From assembly GCA_937928085.1 (NCBI GenBank), contig CALFVU010000016.1, forward strand, positions 1 to 64,000: 64,000 bases of DNA, given 5' to 3'. The DNA is from an uncultured bacterium. Its GTDB lineage: Bacteria; Spirochaetota; Leptospiria; Leptospirales; Leptonemataceae. A program made the translations under genes and the position numbers. The notes under the pieces were generated by a model that saw only the letters and a list, made by a program, of their open reading frames with translations, was not told where the DNA came from and made no database searches. Of the stretch, positions 48,064 to 57,311 are shown in pieces; position 1 is the stretch's first letter; every line of letters starts with the position of its first letter.

Positions 48064-48648
48064 TTATTTTTTAGAAAGTACTAATTCAATATAATATTCG
48101 CATCGAATCCACTCATTCAATAGTAAGTCAAATAAAAGATTTCCCCTTAAATCAAAAGAATTTCGAGGCAAAGAAAATGATCCTTTAGCAATAAGTTTAT
48201 TTTGATTTTGTTCAAAAAATAATAAATCTGTAAATTGTTTTTGTATGGATTTAATTTGAATATCAAAAGTTATTAAAAAAACATTGTTTGTTTGTCCAAG
48301 GGGATAGATTTCTAAAATTTTTATAATGCTATATGGATATTTTTTTGAATCCAGAAAAAATTTCGATTTAATAGATTCATCTCTATAAGTACTTCCTGTA
48401 GAAAGAGAAGAAATTTCTATCCAAAGTTCACTTTTTTTTAAAGACTTATAAGAACCTGTATAATAAAAATTTTTAAAAGAAAAGTTCTGAAATCTGCCCT
48501 TAAAAGAAGAAAAAAGAATCGGAATTTCAAATTGAATATAAGATTTTTCTTTGTTTATCTTCCATTGATAAATTGGTTTTGAATACAAAATAAAAGGAAA
48601 AATCGTAATCAATAAAAAATAGAATTTTTTTTTTCTAATAAGATTCAT
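48064..48648 (-). CDS. YceI family protein
   Basis: 194 residues with a signal peptide (FYFLLITIFPFILYSKP). The YceI lipocalin-like pattern is visible: IYQWKINKEKSYIQFEIP, FSSFKGRFQNFSFKN, WIEISSLSTGSTYRDESI, KSKFFLDSKKYPYSIIKI. Family members bind isoprenoids or other lipids in the periplasm. Downstream of the 203-residue hypothetical gene by 42 bases on the same strand, and could be cotranscribed with it. Confidence 0.85.
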   Translation of the reverse strand: MNLIRKKKFYFLLITIFPFILYSKPIYQWKINKEKSYIQFEIPILFSSFKGRFQNFSFKNFYYTGSYKSLKKSELWIEISSLSTGSTYRDESIKSKFFLDSKKYPYSIIKILEIYPLGQTNNVFLITFDIQIKSIQKQFTDLLFFEQNQNKLIAKGSFSLPRNSFDLRGNLLFDLLLNEWIRCEYYIELVLSKK

Positions 48649-48690
48649 TTATTTATAAGCAAAAAATATTTTTATTTTTTAAAAGTCAAT

Positions 48691-49302
48691 TTATGTTTTT
48701 TCTATTAAAATAGAATCAATTTCAATTTCTTCTTCTATAGTTTGTTTTTTTTCTTTTTTTAAGTATTCTTTAAATTCCCTTGTAGATTTGACCATTTCAA
48801 TTAAATAACTGCTAAAATATGGATCTTCTTCGAAATCAGAAATTAAATCAGACAAATAAGGTAAATGCTCATCACCTAACAGTCCTTCTAAAAACAAATT
48901 GCACAACACTTGGATGCCAATTGCACGTTGCGGAGAACCACTAGCATATTGGATTAATTCTTTAGCAGGACCGACAATAATTTTTCCAAAAAAAGATAAT
49001 ACTTTAGCTAAAAATTCAATATAAGTTAGAGGCATGTACGTATCTAAAGATTTTATATATTGAATTAAAATGAACATTCCTTCTGGTCTTTGAGATCTTA
49101 CTAAAACATGAATGCAAAAAGAGCAGATTTGATTTTTTTTTCGTAAATTTTCATAAGTTTTACATTCTGATAAAATTTCTTTGATGCTTGCTAATAATTC
49201 TTTGTTAGTGGATAACTGGTTCGATAAGAATTCAATTGCTTCGAGTTTTTTATAAGAATTCGCCATTTCTAAAATATATGAATGTAATTCTTGTATATTC
49301 AT
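48691..49302 (-). CDS. Conserved-looking helical protein, HEAT-like
   Basis: 203 residues, no signal peptide. Helix pairs such as YKKLEAIEFLSNQLS, PEGMFILIQYIKSLDT, LTYIEFLAKVLSFFGK and GSPQRAIGIQVLCNLFLEGL look like HEAT/ARM-type repeats. The tail is a Lys/Glu stretch. Two Cys (CSFC) occur near 60. No named family recognised; a protein-protein role is a guess. It is divergent from the crotonase-family gene at 49346. Confidence 0.7.
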   Translation of the reverse strand: MNIQELHSYILEMANSYKKLEAIEFLSNQLSTNKELLASIKEILSECKTYENLRKKNQICSFCIHVLVRSQRPEGMFILIQYIKSLDTYMPLTYIEFLAKVLSFFGKIIVGPAKELIQYASGSPQRAIGIQVLCNLFLEGLLGDEHLPYLSDLISDFEEDPYFSSYLIEMVKSTREFKEYLKKEKKQTIEEEIEIDSILIEKT

Positions 49303-49345
49303 ATTTTGATTGCTTTCATTGAAAACATAAAAAATATCATTCTTT

Positions 49346-50173
49346 ATGCAAGAAAATTATAAAGATAGTTTTTTTCAAGTAGAAAAAAAAATAGAGAAAA
49401 AAATTGCAATTCTTTTTTTAAATCGACCTGAAGCAAGAAATATTATGGACGAGAGATTCTGGTTTCAACTTCCCGAAGTGATCGAAGATTTGGAGCAGGA
49501 TCCAAACATAAATGTGGTTTTAATCAGTGCAAAAGGAAAATCTTTTTCATTAGGTTTAGATCTGGTTGATTTTTATTCAAAATATAAGTCTAAAATTCAA
49601 GGAGAAATCGCAAATGATAGACAAGAATTACAACAATTGATTTTACAAATGCAAAAAGGTTTTAGAAAAATGGTTTTGGGTAAAAAAATATATATAGCTG
49701 CTGTGCATAAACATTGTATCGGTGGAGGTTTAGATTTAATTTCTTGTTGTGACTTGCGTATAGCGGCGAAAAATGCTATTGTTTCTTTAAGAGAGGCAAA
49801 AGTGGGTATTGTTGCGGATATGGGTAGTTTAAATAGACTTCCTTTTATTATTGGAATGGGTTCAACAAAACTTTTAGCTTATACAGGTGGAGACTTTACT
49901 GCAGAAGAATGCTATCGTATGGGGCTTTTTGATCGTATTGTAGAAAAAGAAGAAGAGTTATTAGAAGCAGGGATAAAATTATCAGAAGAAATAGCAAAAA
50001 ATCCTCCCATCGTTTTAGAAGGTATAAAGAAAGTTTTAAATTACGTCGAAAACCATTCTTTCTCAGAAAGCATGGACTATGTTTCTTTATGGAATACAGC
50101 ATATTTGGACAGTAAAGAATTTAGAGACATAATGGAGCAATTTCTTAAAAGAAAATTCAAAGATAAAAATTAA
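49346..50173 (+). CDS. Crotonase family, dienoyl-CoA isomerase type
   Basis: 275 residues. Crotonase fold with GKSFSLGLDLVDF (oxyanion loop) and HKHCIGGGLDLISCCDLR. The block VGIVADMGSLNRLPFIIGMGS strongly resembles eukaryotic ECH1 (delta3,5-delta2,4-dienoyl-CoA isomerase), where the Asp in this segment is catalytic. So it probably handles odd-numbered double bonds during breakdown of unsaturated fatty acids. General enoyl-CoA hydratase is the alternative. No palindrome of the beta-oxidation type lies upstream. Confidence 0.9.
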   Translation: MQENYKDSFFQVEKKIEKKIAILFLNRPEARNIMDERFWFQLPEVIEDLEQDPNINVVLISAKGKSFSLGLDLVDFYSKYKSKIQGEIANDRQELQQLILQMQKGFRKMVLGKKIYIAAVHKHCIGGGLDLISCCDLRIAAKNAIVSLREAKVGIVADMGSLNRLPFIIGMGSTKLLAYTGGDFTAEECYRMGLFDRIVEKEEELLEAGIKLSEEIAKNPPIVLEGIKKVLNYVENHSFSESMDYVSLWNTAYLDSKEFRDIMEQFLKRKFKDKN

Positions 50174-50197
50174 TGTTTATGTATGTTTATCTTGCTT

Positions 50198-50515
50198 CTA
50201 TTCTCCATGTACAATCACACAAAATTCTTCGTAAACAAAACTAAAAATCCTAAATATTTCGTAATCAACTGCCCGAATCTCTTTTATCCCAGCAACAGCA
50301 GATGATGTTCGAATACTAGCATCTCCTATTGTAACTAAATTAAACCACGAAATTATACAGGATTTTCCCTGTCTACTTCCTAATTCAGATTTAGGTGATA
50401 CAAAATGATTAAATGTAATATTTTCATAAAAAAATCCCGTGGGTGGTCCGTAAAAACTAAAAGTTCTACAAGATGTAAAGTAAACAAGTATTAAGAAAAG
50501 CAATAGTTTCTTCAT
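50198..50515 (-). CDS. TRL-like family lipoprotein
   Basis: 105 residues. Lipoprotein signal: hydrophobic leader then VYFTSC, so Cys16 would be acylated. The body fits TRL-like proteins: GKSCIISWFNLVTIGDASIRTSSAVAGI followed by KEIRAVDYEIFRIFSFVYEEFCVIVHGE (in outline). The family occurs in Leptospira and other bacteria with unknown function. It is convergent with the crotonase gene. Confidence 0.82.
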   Translation of the reverse strand: MKKLLLFLILVYFTSCRTFSFYGPPTGFFYENITFNHFVSPKSELGSRQGKSCIISWFNLVTIGDASIRTSSAVAGIKEIRAVDYEIFRIFSFVYEEFCVIVHGE

Positions 50516-50839
50516 TTATAAAAAAGTTTTATTCAATATTTATTTGTCAAATGAATTTATAAAATTCTTTTGAAACTTGATTTTATAATTGGAATGATAC
50601 AATTTCAATCATTTTTCTGTATTTTCAATAATATAAAAAAAATTCATTCACTATAAAATTAATGCTTAATAATATTTTAATACAATAAAAAATAAAATGA
50701 TCGTTCAAATTTAAATAGTTTTTTTATTTTATTTTTAATATATAAATTTTAGTTTTTGTTGACGAAAATTAAAAATTATTTTTTTTGTTTATAAAACATT
50801 TGTTTTTAGTATTTAAAAAATACTTTTGAGGTATTGCGT
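50516..50839. other. 324-base divergent spacer
   Basis: Separates the TRL-like gene (minus) from the sigma-region-4 gene (plus). It is almost pure A/T. The plus-strand end carries GAGG at 50828-50831 for the gene at 50840. TTGACG (50759-50764) and TATAAA (50790-50795) are present but 25 bases apart, too far for one standard promoter. Nothing else is seen. Confidence 0.5.
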
Positions 50840-51982
50840 ATGGCTAAAAAAAATCATAAACAAGAAGATAAATTAGAAAAAGAAGAAGGAAAAAGATACT
50901 TTATTAACGAGGTATTTGCAGAACGAAAGTTTTTGTTGCTGAGAGAGTTTGCAAACAAAAAAGGTTTAATCTATGTAGATCAATTGAATGACTACATAGA
51001 CAATTTAAAAAATATTCGCGGGATTGGGCAGAAAAAATTGAATATAATTCTAGAAAAAATTAAAAATCCAGAACTTACAATTAAAGTAGAACCCATACAT
51101 TTGAAAGAAATTGAGTGGGAGACTCCAATTGAAAGAGTATTTCGAGGTTCTTACCATGCTCTTTTAGAATACTGTTTTAAAACAGGTAGAACGAAATTAA
51201 AAGATCTAAAAACTTTAACATTAGAAGAAATACGTTCTATACCTTGGCCGGGTAATGCTATATATAAATCTTTTTTAAAAAAATTAGAAAAGTTTGGTAT
51301 CAACCCTCAGGAAAGTAATGAACCTTTAGATTTAGATAAACATCCAATGGGAAAACTAACCGATGATGTAAAATTAAATAAAGCATATCATAATGCTCAT
51401 GTTTCTAATCTTCGAGAATTTTTACAATTAGGAAGAGAAGGAAGGTTGGCAATAAAAAATTATGGGGAGATAAGTGAAAATCTATTAAGAGAACTTTTAA
51501 AAGAACACGGTATAAATCTTGAAGATTTCGAAAATCAATATTTTAGTAAATTACCAAATCGAAATATGGATCTAAAGCCAGATGATATATTACCAAATAT
51601 GAAAGAATTCTTAACACAAAGAGAATATTTTATTATAACGAATCGTGCCATAGAAAAGAAAACTCTTGAAAGTGTTGGATCCGAATTAGATTTAACAAGG
51701 GAAAGAATACGACAAATTGAAAAGAAAGCAGTAATTAGAACAAATATTTATATTGGTCCAATTATTCAGAAATATGCAGAAGAAATTTATAATACTGTAA
51801 AACAATCAGGAGGAAAAGCAAAACTTTCTAATTTATGTAAAAATCTAAAATGCAAACCTGAGAGTGTAAACTTAATCACATATTTAGCGGGTTATAAAGA
51901 TTTACGAACTGAAGATGATTTAATTTTTATTGATTTAACAAGAACTCGTATTTGGAATGCTCCTTCTTATGATTTCGCATAA
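50840..51982 (+). CDS. Sigma region 4 protein with alpha-CTD-like repeats
   Basis: 380 residues from ATG 50840, chosen because GAGG lies 8 bases upstream; a TTG two codons earlier is less likely. Residues about 280-300 (ESVGSELDLTRERIRQIEKKA) are a clear sigma-70 region 4.2 helix-turn-helix, which reads the -35 box. Ahead are about three helix-hairpin-helix units like the RNA polymerase alpha C-terminal domain: about 28-75 (NLKNIRGIGQKKLNIIL), 95-155 (LKDLKTLTLEEIRSIPW), 180-230 (NLREFLQLGREGRLAIKNYG). Sigma region 2 is absent, so it is not a full sigma factor. It may be a transcription regulator that contacts polymerase; role unknown. Confidence 0.8.
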   Translation: MAKKNHKQEDKLEKEEGKRYFINEVFAERKFLLLREFANKKGLIYVDQLNDYIDNLKNIRGIGQKKLNIILEKIKNPELTIKVEPIHLKEIEWETPIERVFRGSYHALLEYCFKTGRTKLKDLKTLTLEEIRSIPWPGNAIYKSFLKKLEKFGINPQESNEPLDLDKHPMGKLTDDVKLNKAYHNAHVSNLREFLQLGREGRLAIKNYGEISENLLRELLKEHGINLEDFENQYFSKLPNRNMDLKPDDILPNMKEFLTQREYFIITNRAIEKKTLESVGSELDLTRERIRQIEKKAVIRTNIYIGPIIQKYAEEIYNTVKQSGGKAKLSNLCKNLKCKPESVNLITYLAGYKDLRTEDDLIFIDLTRTRIWNAPSYDFA

Positions 51983-52002
51983 ATTTTTTTATATATAAAA
52001 CA

Positions 52003-52030
52003 TATAAAGCCCTGAATAAAGGGCTTTATA
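52003..52030. terminator. Bidirectional intrinsic terminator
   Basis: TATAAAGCCCT (52003-52013) and AGGGCTTTATA (52020-52030) form a perfect 11-base-pair stem with loop GAATAA. It lies between two convergent genes (stops at 51982 and 52044), with T-rich tracts on both sides. One of the few stems with several GC pairs in the window. Confidence 0.75.
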
Positions 52031-52043
52031 TCCAATAGATTTT

Positions 52044-52718
52044 TTATTTTGTATTATTTGAAAGCAACTTTTCTTTTTGTAGATATTTGGAGTAAGTTTT
52101 TATGTAGTGAAAATAATTTTCATCATAATATACAATAGAAATTGCACCTAAAATACCTAAAATGAACAAATTGAACGTTTCTTCTTTGTTTAGTGAACTC
52201 GGAAGATTACGATTTGCTTTGTGAATTCTAAAGATCCCATAAGAAATACCTGTGGTTATTGGAAATGAAAGCATAAAAATGGTAAATCTTCTTTCCCATT
52301 TTGATTCTTTAGGTTCGAATTCGTTAGGAATATATTCGTAAGATATTTTATAGATTTCTTTGTCTATACCAACTTGTGGTAAAAAATATTTTTCGAAATA
52401 ATATTTTCTGATTTCCTTATCTGATAAATGTTTTAAAAGAAATTCTTCTTCACTATTAATAGGAAAAGGAATAGATATTGTTTCTTGTTTAGATCTTAAA
52501 AATTCATCGATCGAAAGGTTCGGATTTAATATAAAAGATTCTATAGGATTTTGTTGAATTCTTTTTTTTAAAAAAAAAGGAGTTATTGAAGGTTGATACG
52601 AAGGATCTCGTGTAGTTGGTCTTTTTTCTTGAACTATAACCGGTCCTATAGTTTGAGAAAATAAAAGAGAAAAACTTAATAAATAAACAAACAATGATAA
52701 TATTTTTTTACTATACAT
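52044..52718 (-). CDS. Exported hypothetical membrane protein
   Basis: 224 residues with a signal peptide (LSLFVYLLSFSLLFSQ). A Pro-rich stretch follows (PVIVQEKRPTTRDPSYQPS), then a charged region (about 75-130) and two hydrophobic helices at about 145-165 and 185-203. It seems to be an outer- or inner-membrane-attached protein. No family recognised. It is convergent with the sigma-region-4 gene across the terminator at 52003. Confidence 0.65.
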   Translation of the reverse strand: MYSKKILSLFVYLLSFSLLFSQTIGPVIVQEKRPTTRDPSYQPSITPFFLKKRIQQNPIESFILNPNLSIDEFLRSKQETISIPFPINSEEEFLLKHLSDKEIRKYYFEKYFLPQVGIDKEIYKISYEYIPNEFEPKESKWERRFTIFMLSFPITTGISYGIFRIHKANRNLPSSLNKEETFNLFILGILGAISIVYYDENYFHYIKTYSKYLQKEKLLSNNTK

Positions 52719-52798
52719 AGTTGTTTAATTTTTTATATTTCTTTATACAATAAACAAAAAAATGTAGACAAACAAAAATTATTATTTTTTATAAAAAT

Positions 52799-53713
52799 AT
52801 GAAAAAAATTCTTATAGCTGGTGGTTCTGGTTTTATTGGAAGAAATTTATCTTTTTATTTTATAAACAAAAATTATAATATTTATCATTTATCTACATCC
52901 AAGAAACAAATTCAAAATATACAAGTCTTCGAGTGGAATCCAAAGAAACGATTGATTTCCGAAGAAGGGAAGCAGATACTACAACAAGTCGATGCTATTA
53001 TTGTTTTATCTGGTGCTAATATAGCTGGCAAAATATGGGATGATAGCTATAAAAAGGAAATTCAAAATAGCAGGATTGACTCCACAACTTTTCTTTGCGA
53101 ATTGCTAAATAACAGTATCAATCAAAAACGACCGGAAGTTGTGATCTTTGCTTCTGCCACAGGTTTTTATGGAGACAGAGGTTCAGAAGTTTTAACAGAA
53201 GAAAGTAAGAGAGGAAGTGGTTTTTTAGCAGAAACCTGTGAATTATGGGAACAATCTGCTATTAATTTACATCCAGAAATTCGAAAAGTTCACATTCGTA
53301 TTGGTTTTGTATTAGATAAAAACGAAGGGGCTCTTCCTAAAATGATTTTACCAATCAAATTTTTTGTTGGTGCTATCCCCGGTAGTGGTAAGCAATTTGT
53401 AAGTTGGATTCATATATTAGATTTAGTTCGTATTTTTGAATTTGCAGTAGAAAATACGGAAGTTAGAGGTATATACAATGGAACAGCACCACATCCCGTA
53501 ACATTAGAAGATCTTTTGAATACATCAGCAAAAATATTAAATAGAAAAATTTTTTTACCCAATATTCCAGAATTTTTGATCCGTTTCGCTTTAGGAGAAA
53601 TGTCAGAGTTGGTATTGGCAAGTTCATGTGTAATCCCAAAACGGTTATTAGACAAAAACTTCGAATTTAAATATAAAACCATTGAAAGTGCTTTAACAGA
53701 TTTATTAAAGTAA
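52799..53713 (+). CDS. TIGR01777 family NAD-dependent epimerase (YfcH-like)
   Basis: 304 residues. N-terminal NAD-binding GGSGFIGRNL (8-17), VFEWNPKK, IIVLSGANIAGKIWDDSYKKEI in outline, and the C-terminal DUF1731 block (KILNRKIFLPNIPEFLIRFALGEMSELVLASSCVIPKRL in outline). YfcH-type proteins are extended short-chain dehydrogenases of unknown substrate. A catalytic YxxxK is replaced in this family. It begins 80 bases after the divergent neighbour's start and ends 2 bases before mtnP ends on the other strand. Confidence 0.92.
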   Translation: MKKILIAGGSGFIGRNLSFYFINKNYNIYHLSTSKKQIQNIQVFEWNPKKRLISEEGKQILQQVDAIIVLSGANIAGKIWDDSYKKEIQNSRIDSTTFLCELLNNSINQKRPEVVIFASATGFYGDRGSEVLTEESKRGSGFLAETCELWEQSAINLHPEIRKVHIRIGFVLDKNEGALPKMILPIKFFVGAIPGSGKQFVSWIHILDLVRIFEFAVENTEVRGIYNGTAPHPVTLEDLLNTSAKILNRKIFLPNIPEFLIRFALGEMSELVLASSCVIPKRLLDKNFEFKYKTIESALTDLLK

Positions 53714-53715
53714 TT

Positions 53716-54576
53716 TTAAATTAAGTCTGGAAAGAGGAATCTTAATTTTTTCAGTTGTTCAGGATTTCTTTTGTCCGGTGTAGTGATCATCGAAGAATGA
53801 ATTGTATTTTTGTATGGATTGTTCAAATCTTTTATATCTCGTAAAATAGCTTTTAGTAATTTTTTAGCATTTTCTGAATTTTTATGTAAATTTTCAATAA
53901 CCAGTTCCACATTAACTTCCTCTTCGTCTTCTTTCCAGCAATCATAATCTGTGGACATACAAATCATTTGATAAGAAATTTCTGCTTCCCGAGCTAACTT
54001 TGCTTCTGGTAGTACACTCATGTTGATAATATCCGCACCCCAGCTTCTATACATATGAGATTCTGCTCTTGTGGAAAATGCTGGACCTTCCATACATATT
54101 AAAGTTTTATCTCTATGCATTTTTACATCAAGTATATCTTTGTGATTATATATTATATCTGCTAAAACTCTAGAAAAAGGATCTGCAAACGAGAAATGTG
54201 CTACTACACCATTTTCGTAAAATGTATGTGGACGTATTCCTTTTGTTCTGTCGATGATCTGGGATGGCAAAACAAAATCTCTTGGTTTTATTTCTTCTCT
54301 TAAAGAACCAACTGCTGAAAAAGAAATAATATGTTCAACACCTAAAGATTTTAAAGCAGCTATATTTGATCGATAAGGAACTTCCGAAGGATTATAAATA
54401 TGACCGCGTCCATGCCGGGATAAAAAAGCAATTTGAATTTGATTATATTCACAAATAAATATTTTATCTGAAGGTTTTCCCCATGGAGTTTCTATTTCCA
54501 ATTCTCTTATAATAGAAAATTCTGGAATTTCATATAACCCGGAACCGCCAATTACACCAATATTCACTCTTTCCAT
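53716..54576 (-). CDS. mtnP: S-methyl-5'-thioadenosine phosphorylase
   Basis: 286 residues from ATG 54576 (MERVNIGVIGGSGLY). A TTG three codons earlier is less likely. It splits methylthioadenosine to adenine and methylthioribose-1-phosphate for methionine salvage. PNP-family marks: GVIGGSGLY, FLSRHGRGH, PSEVPYRSNIAALK, CMEGPAFSTRAESHMYRSWGADIINMS in outline, and CMSTDYDCW. Length is normal. No other salvage gene is adjacent. Confidence 0.95.
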   Translation of the reverse strand: MERVNIGVIGGSGLYEIPEFSIIRELEIETPWGKPSDKIFICEYNQIQIAFLSRHGRGHIYNPSEVPYRSNIAALKSLGVEHIISFSAVGSLREEIKPRDFVLPSQIIDRTKGIRPHTFYENGVVAHFSFADPFSRVLADIIYNHKDILDVKMHRDKTLICMEGPAFSTRAESHMYRSWGADIINMSVLPEAKLAREAEISYQMICMSTDYDCWKEDEEEVNVELVIENLHKNSENAKKLLKAILRDIKDLNNPYKNTIHSSMITTPDKRNPEQLKKLRFLFPDLI

Positions 54577-55193
54577 AAAACACAAAATTTTTAATTCTAT
54601 TTTTACGTCATTTTGATTTTCTTTTGAGAATTTAAAATGTATTTATATTTTTTTAAACAATTGTATTAGTTAATTCAAATTTTTGCTTATCAAATATTAT
54701 TTTTTTCCACTATTAAAATTCGCCTCTTTTTAATTTATTTATTATTACGAGAATCCAAAATTTAGTTTATAGGAAACAACAACAGGTAATTCATAAGAAA
54801 TGGGTAATTGTTAGCAAAAATTAACAAAAACTTTTCATGATGTGGTTAAAAACAAATATTAATTACTACTAAAAGAACTCAAGATGCAAAAAACGAAATT
54901 CTAAAAAAAAGAATGATATATCAAACGAAATAAAAACTACAAGCAATCTCGAAAAAGAAAAATGAATAGAACTAACTTTTGAAATATTTTTAAGTTATTT
55001 ATTTTAGTTTTAGGATTCTCAATTCTACATCAAAATTGTAATTTTATATTATTATAAGAAAATTTATTGTTAATAAGTTTTAAAATAATCATAAAAAAAA
55101 TTTAAAAAATTATACTATAAAAAAATTAAAATTTTAATCATTATTGATCATTTTTTTATAATTAGAAATAAAAACTATTGAATGATTTCACAA
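54577..55193. other. 617-base region without a confident gene
   Basis: Very AT-rich, with a somewhat less extreme part at about 54760-54960 holding short plus-strand open stretches (about 25 codons) without ribosome sites. It may be a decayed coding remnant. No repeat of another part of the window was found in it. Confidence 0.5.
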
Positions 55194-55979
55194 TTATAAA
55201 TATTGATTACAAATTTCATAAAGTTGATTGATTGTCTCCCAATCCTTAATAAACATATCTGGTACATTTCTTTTATTTTCGAAATATTTTCCGGTTATAT
55301 TTTGAACTTCTTTCGAAATAGCTAAATATACAGGTGTTTCTGCTGCCTGAAAGGGAGTTTCGTGTCCACCAAAACCTAAATCATTACTTAGTTTAGAGTT
55401 AGCATCTCCGGGATGACAGGCGTTTACCCAAATGTTTTTATCTTTTAGTTTTTGTGACCATATAAAGCTTAACATTCTTTCTGCTTGTTTACTTTGTCGA
55501 TAAGCGGTATTGTTATTGTAGATTCTTTTATTAAATTGAAGATCATAAATATCTAAGTCTCCTGCCCAATAACTCGCCACATTTACAACTCGAGAATTGT
55601 TTTCAAAAAAATCTAAAAGATAATCAATCATACGATGATATCCCAAAATATTGACAGCAAATTGACATTCTAATCCTTCTTGTGTTATCGTTTTTATTTT
55701 TGGAACTTCTGAAGCATTGTTAATTAAAATGTGAATTTTTAAATTATTTTTGTAAATTATTTCCTCGATTTGTTTAAGGATTGATGTTTTTGATCTTAAA
55801 TCTGCAACGAAAATAAAATATTCATTGGTTGTATATTTCGTTTGTAGTTTTTCTTTTAATTTTTTAAGTTTTTCTAAATTTCTTCCTGCAAGTATAATGG
55901 AAATGTGGTTTTCTGCTAACCTTTCACATATTGCAGATCCTATAGTTCCAGTAGAACCAGTTACCAAAGCAAACTTCAT
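55194..55979 (-). CDS. Short-chain dehydrogenase/reductase
   Basis: 261 residues. NAD(P)-binding TGSTGTIGSAICE (8-20), ILINNASEVPKI (NNAG-like, here NNAS), and the catalytic YxxxK as YRQSK (about 160-164) preceded by VNVASYWAG. The layout resembles retinol-dehydrogenase and protochlorophyllide-reductase-like members that act on hydrophobic substrates. Substrate unknown. It is 71 bases downstream of the glycosyltransferase gene on the same strand. Confidence 0.9.
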   Translation of the reverse strand: MKFALVTGSTGTIGSAICERLAENHISIILAGRNLEKLKKLKEKLQTKYTTNEYFIFVADLRSKTSILKQIEEIIYKNNLKIHILINNASEVPKIKTITQEGLECQFAVNILGYHRMIDYLLDFFENNSRVVNVASYWAGDLDIYDLQFNKRIYNNNTAYRQSKQAERMLSFIWSQKLKDKNIWVNACHPGDANSKLSNDLGFGGHETPFQAAETPVYLAISKEVQNITGKYFENKRNVPDMFIKDWETINQLYEICNQYL

Positions 55980-56050
55980 ATTAACAGTCTAAAGTTGTTA
56001 TTAGATTTTCAATTCTTTTCTTTAAGCCAATTAGTAATTTATTTTTTTGT

Positions 56051-57286
56051 TTAATTATTGTTTTTTTCCAAAATTCTTTTATATAAATTTTCTAATTTGT
56101 TAGCGCATTCATACACATCATGAGTTTTAGCGATTTGAATACTATTTTCTGAAAATTTTTTATATTTTTCTTTGTTTGTCAAAATTTCAATAGTTTTTTT
56201 TGCAATTGTTTGATAATCGCCGGGTTCTACTGTATAACCATTGACGTCGTTTTGAATTAGTTCTGGTAAAGCAAAAGAGTTTACACCAACACAAGGTAAA
56301 CCGCAAGACATTGCTTCTAAAACAACTAATCCTTGAGTTTCCATAGTAGAGGCGGTAAGGAAAATATCATATAAAGGATAAATTTTAGGAAGCTCAGAAC
56401 GACTTACAAAACCATGAAATATAACTGAATCAAAAATTCCTAAAGATTTCGCTTCTTCTTTTAAGGATTTTAAAGCTGGTCCATCTCCATAGATTTCTAG
56501 TTTTGCTTTCGGCAATTCTTTTTTAATTTCAAAAAAAGCTTTTAGTAAAACATCACAATTTTTTTCATAAGCAATTCTTCCTACATGTAAAAGTCGTGGA
56601 GGATGATTCGTAATTTCTTTAGGAGTACCGGAAAACATACTAAAATCTATTCCATTGGAGATCACTTCTATAGTTCTTTTTACTCCTTTGTTGATTAATT
56701 CTTGTCGAATTAATTCTGTGGGAGATATTATTACATCACAGGCTTCGTAGAATATATTGTTATATTTCCAAAGTAGTGCCTTTTTTATGGGGGAAGTAGT
56801 TTTTTTTTCTAATTTTTCTAAATTTTTTTTAATTTTTTTTCCTAATATAAAGTAATCCATTAGTTTATCAATATTTAAAAGTCTATAAAGAGATATATAC
56901 ATTTCTTGTTCGGATATTAAAGTGTGATATGTTCCTATTAAAGGAATTTTGTAATATTTCGAAGTCCATAAGGCATATTGTCCTAATAATCCTGGTGTAT
57001 GGAGATGAATCATTTCCGCTCCAAATTTCGTAATGGCTTCTTTGATTTTTTTTCGTGATGGTAATACAATTTTTACATCGGGATAAGAGGGCAACGGTGC
57101 ATTTTTAAATCTGATTACTTTGATATTGGGATGTAATTCAAAATCTTTATTTTCGTCTTTATATTTAGGTGCACAAATAACAAATTCATGGCCTTTATTT
57201 GCTAAGATATTGGTAAATTGATGAATTGATATTGCTACTCCATCGATCTTGGGTAAAAAAGTATCGGTAAAAATTGCTATTTTCAT
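56051..57286 (-). CDS. GT4 family glycosyltransferase
   Basis: 411 residues. N-terminal Rossmann start MKIAIFTDTFLPKIDGVAIS is typical of enzymes that glycosylate diacylglycerol or phosphatidylinositol. Donor-site blocks are in the second half: LLHVGRIAYEKNCDVLLKAF and the EX7E motif ASTMETQGLVVLEAMSCGLPCVG. So it likely moves glucose or similar onto a lipid at the inner membrane; the acceptor is inferred. The small membrane protein gene starts upstream on the same strand with 25 bases between. Confidence 0.9.
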   Translation of the reverse strand: MKIAIFTDTFLPKIDGVAISIHQFTNILANKGHEFVICAPKYKDENKDFELHPNIKVIRFKNAPLPSYPDVKIVLPSRKKIKEAITKFGAEMIHLHTPGLLGQYALWTSKYYKIPLIGTYHTLISEQEMYISLYRLLNIDKLMDYFILGKKIKKNLEKLEKKTTSPIKKALLWKYNNIFYEACDVIISPTELIRQELINKGVKRTIEVISNGIDFSMFSGTPKEITNHPPRLLHVGRIAYEKNCDVLLKAFFEIKKELPKAKLEIYGDGPALKSLKEEAKSLGIFDSVIFHGFVSRSELPKIYPLYDIFLTASTMETQGLVVLEAMSCGLPCVGVNSFALPELIQNDVNGYTVEPGDYQTIAKKTIEILTNKEKYKKFSENSIQIAKTHDVYECANKLENLYKRILEKNNN

Positions 57287-57311
57287 ATTTTTTATAGAAA
57301 AAACTGAAATT

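Noticed and set aside
50840-51982. Complete sigma-70 factor
   Set aside because: There is no region 2 (-10 recognition) motif; only region 4 is visible.
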